In this document: one piece after another, positions 14,160 to 18,160 of the stretch
How the letters are laid out: every line of letters starts with the position of its first letter
How positions within the stretch are numbered: the first letter of the stretch is position 1
Origin: Chthonomonas sp035294165
Lineage (GTDB): Bacteria; Armatimonadota; Chthonomonadetes; Chthonomonadales; Chthonomonadaceae
NCBI RefSeq assembly: GCF_035294165.1
Contig: NZ_DATGLN010000124.1
Location: forward strand, 1-18,160
Length of the DNA: 18,160 nt
Direction of reading: 5' to 3'
The notes under the pieces: generated by a model
Told to the model about the DNA's origin: nothing
The model's database searches: none
What the model saw: only the letters and a program-made list of their open reading frames with translations
Made by a program: the position numbers and the translations under genes

Positions 14160-14632
14160 AGGCATCGGCCTTGCGGTGCTCATCACGAGGTGCCCCTCTT
14201 CCCAATGGGGAGAGGATAAGGGGCTGTGGAGACTGCCAATCTTGCGGTTCTAGAGCAAGTTAGTACAATAAGCCTCTCATGTTCGCCCACTATCCCGACC
14301 TTTCCGTCCTCGCGGACAGCAACGCAGCGGCCAGCGAGATAGACGATCATGGGAACTGTGCTGGCCGCTGAGGGGGAAAGCGTCGGCCTTGAGGCGCCCA
14401 CCGCAAGGTGCCCCTCTCCCAAATTGGGGGAGGGGGAGAGTTGGGAAGGGGCTTGAAGAGCCGGCGATACAACTGTCATTTCGAGCCGAAAGGCGAGAAA
14501 TCTTGAGTTTCAATCCCCACACGCTCTGAGGGGGAAAGGCGCCTACCCTAGAAAATCTTGTGATTTTCTGGGAACCCCTAGTCGGCATTGAGCGCAGCAC
14601 CGTCGCCCTTAGGGGGGTCATCTCGTCAGGGA
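14160..14632. repeat. Intergenic mosaic repeat cluster 3
   Basis: Gene-free stretch made of repeat modules. In order: TCGGCCTTG (14165); a hairpin with arms CCTCTTCCC (14195-14203) and GGGGAGAGG (14207-14215); the long module at 14220-14395 with a second TCGGCCTTG at 14383; another hairpin of the same type with C-rich and G-rich arms (about 14404-14440); the TTGAAGAGCCGGCGATACA module at 14453-14512, whose tip GCC-GAAA-GGC is a GNRA-type loop; and AGAAAATC (14550-14557) / GATTTTCT (14562-14569) with loop TTGT. The last two modules are in the opposite order from cluster 2. Two short minus-strand open frames here are repeat translations. Confidence 0.7.
14220..14395 (+). repeat. Long repeat module, copy B (copies A 4149-4336, C 15995-16140)
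   Basis: Shared landmarks in all three copies: GGTTCTAGAG, then GTTCGCCC..CTATCCC, then a small stem, then CAGCGGCCAG and a matching GGCCGC about 30 nt later. In copy B the main stem is AGCGGCCAG / CTGGCCGCT; in copy C GCGGCCAG / CTGGCCGC; in copy A the inner seven pairs remain. The small stem is GTCC/GGAC in B and C but CCCG/CGGG in A. The loop of the main stem is also conserved (GATAGACGATCATGGGAAC in B and C). I do not recognise it as a known RNA or element. Strand is given by the landmark order only. Confidence 0.6.
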
Positions 14633-14633
14633 A

Positions 14634-14676
14634 GCAGAAAAGCAACCCGCCTTTGGAAGGAAGCTTCCAAAGGCGG
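14634..14676 (-). terminator. Intrinsic terminator of the aldo/keto reductase gene
   Basis: Perfect 13-bp inverted repeat: CCGCCTTTGGAAG (14647-14659) and CTTCCAAAGGCGG (14664-14676) with a 4-nt loop. It begins 23 bases past the reductase stop. On the minus strand the stem is followed by GTTGCTTTTCTG, a broken T-rich run. This is a strong hairpin well placed to end the reductase transcript. Confidence 0.75.
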
Positions 14677-14699
14677 TGCCACTTGGTAAAGAAGAGCGT

Positions 14700-15668
14700 T
14701 TACCAGGCGTACTCTTCCGGCGCGGTTTTATAGCCGGGGAAGATGGCCTCGATGCGCTTGTTGGTCTCCTCGTCCAGTTTGATCTCCAGCGCCCGCACGA
14801 TGTCGTTGAGCTGTTCGATGGTACGCGGCCCGATGATGGGCGCGGTGATCACGGGGTTCTGCAGCATCCAGGCGATGGCCACGTTGGCCGGCTTCTCGCC
14901 AAGCTCTCGGCAGAGGTTTTCCCAGGCCTCCAGCTTCTCCCGATGTGCCTCCACCTGCTGTTGCATGCCCTCGGAGGCTCTACGCCCCTCGCTTAACTTC
15001 TGCAGCACACCGCCCAGCAAGCCGCCTCCCAGCGGGCTCCAAGGGATGATCCCCACGCCGTAGGCGGCGCAGGCCGGCATCACCTCCATCTCGATCTGGC
15101 GGCGAAGCAGGTGATAGATGGACTGTTCCGACACCAGACCGAGAAAGTTGCGACGCTTAGCCGCCTCGTTGGCCTGCACGATGTGCCAACCGGCGAAGTT
15201 GGAGGAGCCGAAGTAGAGAACCTTGCCCGCCGCGTGCGCCCACTCGCAGAACTCCCAAATTTCATCCCAAGTGGCCTCTCGCCAGATATGATGGAACTGA
15301 TAGAGGTCAATGAAGTCTGTTTTGAGGCGGCGCAGGCTGTCGTCGAGCGCCTTGCGCATGTGCAGCTTCGAGAGGCGGCTGGTGTTGGGCCAGTCGCCCA
15401 TGTCGCCATAGACCTTTGTGGCGATGACCACCTTATCACGGCGACCGCCGCCCTGGGCCCACCAGCGGCCGATGATCTGCTCGGTGACGCCCTCACCCTT
15501 TTTCCAGCCGTACACATTGGCCGTATCGAAAAAGTTGATTCCCAGTTCCAGCGCCCGGTCCATAATGGCGTAGCTATCTTGCTCGCTGGTGAGGGGGCCG
15601 AAGTTCATGGTGCCGAGGCAGAGGCGACTTACCTTGAGAGCCGTACGTCCGAGATTGACGTATTGCAT
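14700..15668 (-). CDS. Aldo/keto reductase
   Basis: NADPH-dependent oxidoreductase with a TIM-barrel fold, cytoplasmic. The 322 residues begin MQYVNLGRTALKVSRLCLGTMNFG and contain the catalytic tetrad Asp48, Tyr53, Lys85 and His126 (INFFDTANVYG, VIATKVYG, DLYQFHH). The cofactor end shows IIPWSPLGGGLLGG and IIGPRTIEQL. This pattern fits the AKR11/12-like bacterial group (YghZ/IolS-like), but the substrate cannot be named. AAAGGAG is 7 nt before the ATG at 15668, and a possible -10 (TACAAT near 15687) lies just upstream. It is a single-gene unit with its own terminator. Confidence 0.95.
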   Translation of the reverse strand: MQYVNLGRTALKVSRLCLGTMNFGPLTSEQDSYAIMDRALELGINFFDTANVYGWKKGEGVTEQIIGRWWAQGGGRRDKVVIATKVYGDMGDWPNTSRLSKLHMRKALDDSLRRLKTDFIDLYQFHHIWREATWDEIWEFCEWAHAAGKVLYFGSSNFAGWHIVQANEAAKRRNFLGLVSEQSIYHLLRRQIEMEVMPACAAYGVGIIPWSPLGGGLLGGVLQKLSEGRRASEGMQQQVEAHREKLEAWENLCRELGEKPANVAIAWMLQNPVITAPIIGPRTIEQLNDIVRALEIKLDEETNKRIEAIFPGYKTAPEEYAW

Positions 15669-15745
15669 GTTCGCACTCCTTTCTTATTGTATCCGCAGTT
15701 GGCGAATGCCATGCTTACAGCCTACCGCGTTGCAAAGCTTTTCTC

Positions 15746-15990
15746 AACCTGTTCTTATGGACAGGTTCCTTCTTCAGAGTCTACCCGATAGGCTAACGTG
15801 TCAAAAGGGCTATCAAGGAGACGCTGTGGCGATCCGAAAGAAGCATCTGCCTATTAAATAGGAACGCCCATTGGGTTGCCTCTACACCGGTTGTCTTAGA
15901 GGCTCGCGGCTCTAGGGTCGGCGAGTAGAAGCGGCCATCCTTGGCGGAAGTAAGCTTTCTCGCCCAAGGTGCAAGCAAGCTTGCCTACTC
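15746..15990. repeat. Set of inverted repeats upstream of the aldo/keto reductase
   Basis: Part of an 816-base stretch with no gene. Three separate structures are seen. AACCTGT (15746-15752) / ACAGGTT (15761-15767) is a perfect 7-bp hairpin. GCCTCTA (15878-15884) / TAGAGGC (15897-15903) is another. A larger nested element is bounded by GAGTAG (15923-15928) and CTACTC (15985-15990), with CCTTGGCG (15939-15946) facing CGCCCAAGG (15961-15969) inside it. None has a T run. The last has the shape of a small palindromic or miniature mobile repeat. Confidence 0.45.
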
Positions 15991-15994
15991 TAAA

Positions 15995-16195
15995 CGACTT
16001 GTTTTGTGCTGGTTCTAGAGGCAGTTTGCAGAGCAAGTCTGTCTTGTTCGCCCCCTATCCCTTCCTTTCGTCCTGCGGACAGCAATGCAGCGGCCAGGGA
16101 GATAGACGATCATGGGAACTATACTGGCCGCAAAGGCGCCGTCCGCGAGGACGCCCACCGCGAGGTGCCCCTCTCCCCAATGGGGGGTGGGGGCA
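15995..16195 (+). repeat. Intergenic mosaic repeat cluster 4 (long module copy C)
   Basis: Third copy of the long module, from about 15995 to 16140, with GGTTCTAGAG at 16011-16020, the small stem GTCC/GGAC and the main stem GCGGCCAG / CTGGCCGC. It is followed by CGCCCACCGCGAGGTGCCCC and a CCTCTCCCC...GGGG hairpin, the same order as in cluster 3 (14391-14430), so the long module and the C-rich hairpin travel together in these two clusters. The remaining bases to 16300 hold nothing I can identify. Confidence 0.6.
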
Positions 16196-16305
16196 TTGAG
16201 GTGCCTAGAGCGAGATGTTCCTCTCTCAGATAAAAGGGCGCATAGGCAAGTTTGCGCGCTTCATCCAGACTGATGTTTGCGGGGTTAGCCAGGAGATTAA
16301 TGGAC

Positions 16306-16333
16306 TTGGGTTACGTGGAAGAGGGGGTAGAAT
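16306..16333 (+). promoter_or_regulatory. Candidate promoter of the PAP2 gene
   Basis: TTGGGT (16306-16311) and TAGAAT (16328-16333) are 16 nt apart. Transcription would begin near 16340, leaving a leader of about 145 nt before the ATG at 16485. The match is moderate and no other support is visible. Confidence 0.3.
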
Positions 16334-16484
16334 GGTACAAAAATGAGGCGATGCAGAGAAAGAGAATGCCATAAGCAACTTGCTTGTAAAGACCTAAACA
16401 AGGGGGCAGCAGAACCTTCGTGTGCCTCGTAACTGGGGCTTTCTCACCGGCTTCTCCATGCCTCTATCAAAGAAAGGGATCATC

Positions 16485-17057
16485 ATGTCGTTACGGCGGT
16501 CTAAACTCATCAGAACCTCAGTTTTAGCGGCGCTACTCTCACTGTCGTGCCGGGCTTGGGCCGATAAGCCCTTCGATCATCAGGCCTGGCAGTTTCTTTC
16601 GGGCACGGGGAACATCCTCTATCTTGCCTCCGGCGTGGGGTTACCGTTGCTAACCGACCGACACCTCGGATGGAACCACACACTTCGTGTGGCCGATGCG
16701 GTAGGCACCAGCGTGCTTATCTGCGAGGGGCTTAAGGCGCTTGTTCGCGAAAAACGCCCGGACAGCAATGCTCACGACAGCTTTCCCAGCGGCCATGCTA
16801 CCGCCGCCTTTGCGGTGGCCACCACCGAGAGCGCTCTGCATCCCCAGCAAACCCCCTACTGGTTCGCCGGTGCTGCCCTCATCGCGGCCTCCCGTGTGGG
16901 GCTGCATCGGCACACGGTTGGCGATGTGCTGGCCGGCGCCGCGCTTGGTTATGGAATCGCGCGTTGGGAGGTCGCCTCTCCACGCGGGTTATTACTTGCC
17001 CCGTGGATACGCCCCGAACGCCACATTTACGGCCTCACACTCTCCGCGAACTTCTAA
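16485..17057 (+). CDS. Exported PAP2-family phosphatase
   Basis: Acid phosphatase/lipid phosphatase of the PAP2 superfamily. All three family motifs are present: K84-x6-RP (KALVREKRP), PSGH (101-104) with the catalytic His104, and SR-x5-H-x3-D (SRVGLHRHTVGD, nucleophile His143, Asp147). The start at 16485 gives an N-terminal signal peptide (basic SLRRSKLIR, hydrophobic VLAALLSLS, cleavage after AWA at about residue 26) and has AAGGG 8 nt upstream. A GTG at 16422 would bury that signal. The mature protein of about 164 residues is short and has only modest hydrophobic segments, so it may be periplasmic or loosely membrane-bound. The substrate may be a lipid phosphate or undecaprenyl pyrophosphate, but this is undecided. 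Confidence 0.9.
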   Translation: MSLRRSKLIRTSVLAALLSLSCRAWADKPFDHQAWQFLSGTGNILYLASGVGLPLLTDRHLGWNHTLRVADAVGTSVLICEGLKALVREKRPDSNAHDSFPSGHATAAFAVATTESALHPQQTPYWFAGAALIAASRVGLHRHTVGDVLAGAALGYGIARWEVASPRGLLLAPWIRPERHIYGLTLSANF

Positions 17058-17089
17058 TGCTGTTTTTCCCGTCTTTGCTTGCGTACTTA

Positions 17090-17098
17090 TGCTACAAT
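17090..17098 (+). promoter_or_regulatory. Extended -10 promoter of mutS2
   Basis: TGCTACAAT at 17090-17098 is an extended -10 element (TGn followed by TACAAT). It lies 35 nt upstream of the mutS2 ATG and 33 nt after the PAP2 stop. The -35 region is poor, which is normal for this promoter type. Confidence 0.5.
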
Positions 17099-17133
17099 AG
17101 CAGATCGCTTATCGTTTGTTAGGCAGAAGAGCC

Positions 17134-18160
17134 ATGAGCGTTATAGACCAACATGCACTCCAAGTTCTGGAGTACCCGAAAATTCGTGACCGGCTTGCGG
17201 CGCATACCTCCAATGCCGTCGGGCGCGATTTCGCCTTAGAGCTAGAGCCGCTGCCCTACCCGGAAACGGTGGTTCGGCGCCTGCAGGAAACGCGCGAAGC
17301 GCGCTGGCTGCGAGACACCACGAGCGGCCTCCCTCTAGGGGGTATCTTCGACATCCGTGAAGCCGTTGAGCGTGCCCGCCTTCAGGTGCGATTGACCGGT
17401 AAAGAGTTGGTGGATATTCGAGCGACCATCGTTGCTGCCCATCGGCTACGCGCCTTTCTTCTTGACCGTCGTGAGCATGTGCCCCTCCTGGCCGAAATGG
17501 CTGCCAATCTCCCTGTGTTCCCTCAAATGGATAGCCGCATCGAGGCCGCCCTCACAGAGACCGGGGAGGTGCGCGACTCCGCTTCACCGGAGCTGGCCCG
17601 CATTCGCAGCCAACTGAAAGTCACGCAGAATCGCCTTATGGACCGATTGCAGTCCATCCTAACCAGCGAGCGGTATCGCCCCTTTCTGCAAGACAGCATC
17701 ATCACCCTACGTGAGGGTCGTTATTGCCTTCCGGTAAAGGCAGAATATGCGCGCGCGTTTGGCGGCATCGTTCACGACACAAGCCAGTCCGGTGCCACGG
17801 TGTTTATCGAGCCGGAGGCCACCATCGCTTTGGGCAACGAGCTGAAGCAGCTATCCCTCGAAGAGGAGCATGAGGTAGACCGAATTTTGCGCGAGCTTTC
17901 TCGGATGGTTGGCGATCGCTACGCGGAGTTGCAGCGCATGATCTCTATTCTCGGTCACCTCGATCTCATTCATGCCAAAGCGATTCTTGCCGAAGAGATG
18001 CGCGCGATGGAGCCGGTTTTGAACCGAAGAGGGGTGGTGAAGCTGCGCAAAGCGCGTCATCCTCTGCTCACGGGGAATGTGGTGCCCATAGATTTTGAGA
18101 TAGGGGAAAGATGCACGGTTGTGTTAATCACCGGCCCCAACACCGGCGGTAAAACGGTGA
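17134..18160 (+). CDS. mutS2: Endonuclease MutS2, 3'-truncated by window edge
   Basis: MutS homologue without the mismatch-recognition domain. MutS2 proteins bind branched DNA and suppress recombination, and in some bacteria rescue collided ribosomes. The 342 visible codons begin MSVIDQHALQVLEYPKIRDRL and show the MutS2 core LREGRYCLPVKAEY, GGIVHDTSQSGATVFIEPE and the following helical lever (ELKQLSLEEEHEVDRILREL). They end just after Walker A GPNTGGKT (334-341). The rest of the ATPase and the C-terminal Smr nuclease domain, if present, are outside the window. The ribosome site is weak (AGAAGAG). It has its own promoter. Confidence 0.95.
   Translation, partial: MSVIDQHALQVLEYPKIRDRLAAHTSNAVGRDFALELEPLPYPETVVRRLQETREARWLRDTTSGLPLGGIFDIREAVERARLQVRLTGKELVDIRATIVAAHRLRAFLLDRREHVPLLAEMAANLPVFPQMDSRIEAALTETGEVRDSASPELARIRSQLKVTQNRLMDRLQSILTSERYRPFLQDSIITLREGRYCLPVKAEYARAFGGIVHDTSQSGATVFIEPEATIALGNELKQLSLEEEHEVDRILRELSRMVGDRYAELQRMISILGHLDLIHAKAILAEEMRAMEPVLNRRGVVKLRKARHPLLTGNVVPIDFEIGERCTVVLITGPNTGGKTV

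Noticed and set aside
14183..14645. Two minus-strand open frames of about 100-120 codons in cluster 3
   Set aside because: They run through hairpins and repeat modules and show no protein-family resemblance.
14160..16195. Insertion sequence or composite transposon flanking the aldo/keto reductase
   Set aside because: Repeats on both sides are in the same orientation, but no transposase frame or remnant is seen and the reductase has its own intact promoter region and terminator.
1..18160. tRNA, rRNA, tmRNA, RNase P RNA or known riboswitch
   Set aside because: No cloverleaf with a CCA-type end or recognised conserved core was found by eye in any intergenic stretch; a covariance-model search could overturn this.

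Overview
The window is an 18.2 kb piece of a bacterial chromosome with moderate-to-high G+C, intact housekeeping genes, Shine-Dalgarno sites and intrinsic terminators. No phage, plasmid, insertion-sequence or CRISPR genes are seen. The gene mix (pnp and rpsO, csrA, maf, an ANTAR response regulator, mutS2, galK, a sugar-type Gfo/Idh/MocA oxidoreductase, an aldo/keto reductase) and the repeat-rich intergenic DNA would fit a saccharolytic, non-proteobacterial lineage. An Armatimonadota relative such as Chthonomonas is my guess from general resemblance only; nothing here proves it.

Layout. 1-970: 3' part of a Gfo/Idh/MocA oxidoreductase (+). 1234-3819: two minus-strand genes, a lipoprotein of unknown function and an orphan ABC-2 type permease. 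3820-4609: a repeat-rich gap that ends in the csrA leader. 4610-4843: csrA (+). 4853-10981: a minus-strand block read in the order ABC exporter, rpsO, pnp, ANTAR response regulator, maf. 11311-11700: a truncated TIGR04255-family gene (+). 11788-12969: galK (+). 13027-14052: an unrecognised alpha-helical protein (-). 14053-14699: a second repeat cluster. 14700-15668: aldo/keto reductase (-). 15669-16484: a third repeat-bearing gap. 16485-17057: an exported PAP2 phosphatase (+). 17134-end: 5' part of mutS2 (+).

How the genes relate. The centre of the window is rich in RNA biology: CsrA, an ANTAR antiterminator-type regulator, PNPase and ribosomal protein S15 lie within about 4.5 kb. The rpsO-pnp order, with long hairpins between the two genes, matches the arrangement known from Escherichia coli, where processing of that leader controls pnp. 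The csrA leader has two GGA motifs inside Shine-Dalgarno sequences, which suggests CsrA autoregulation.

The least explained feature is a mosaic family of intergenic repeats at about 985-1140, 3930-4340, 14160-14630 and 15995-16195. It is built from a few modules that are reordered between clusters. One module of about 140-190 bp occurs three times, and its two predicted stems are kept although the paired bases of one differ between copies. A short TCGGCCTTG punctuation occurs seven times, always on the + strand and always between genes.
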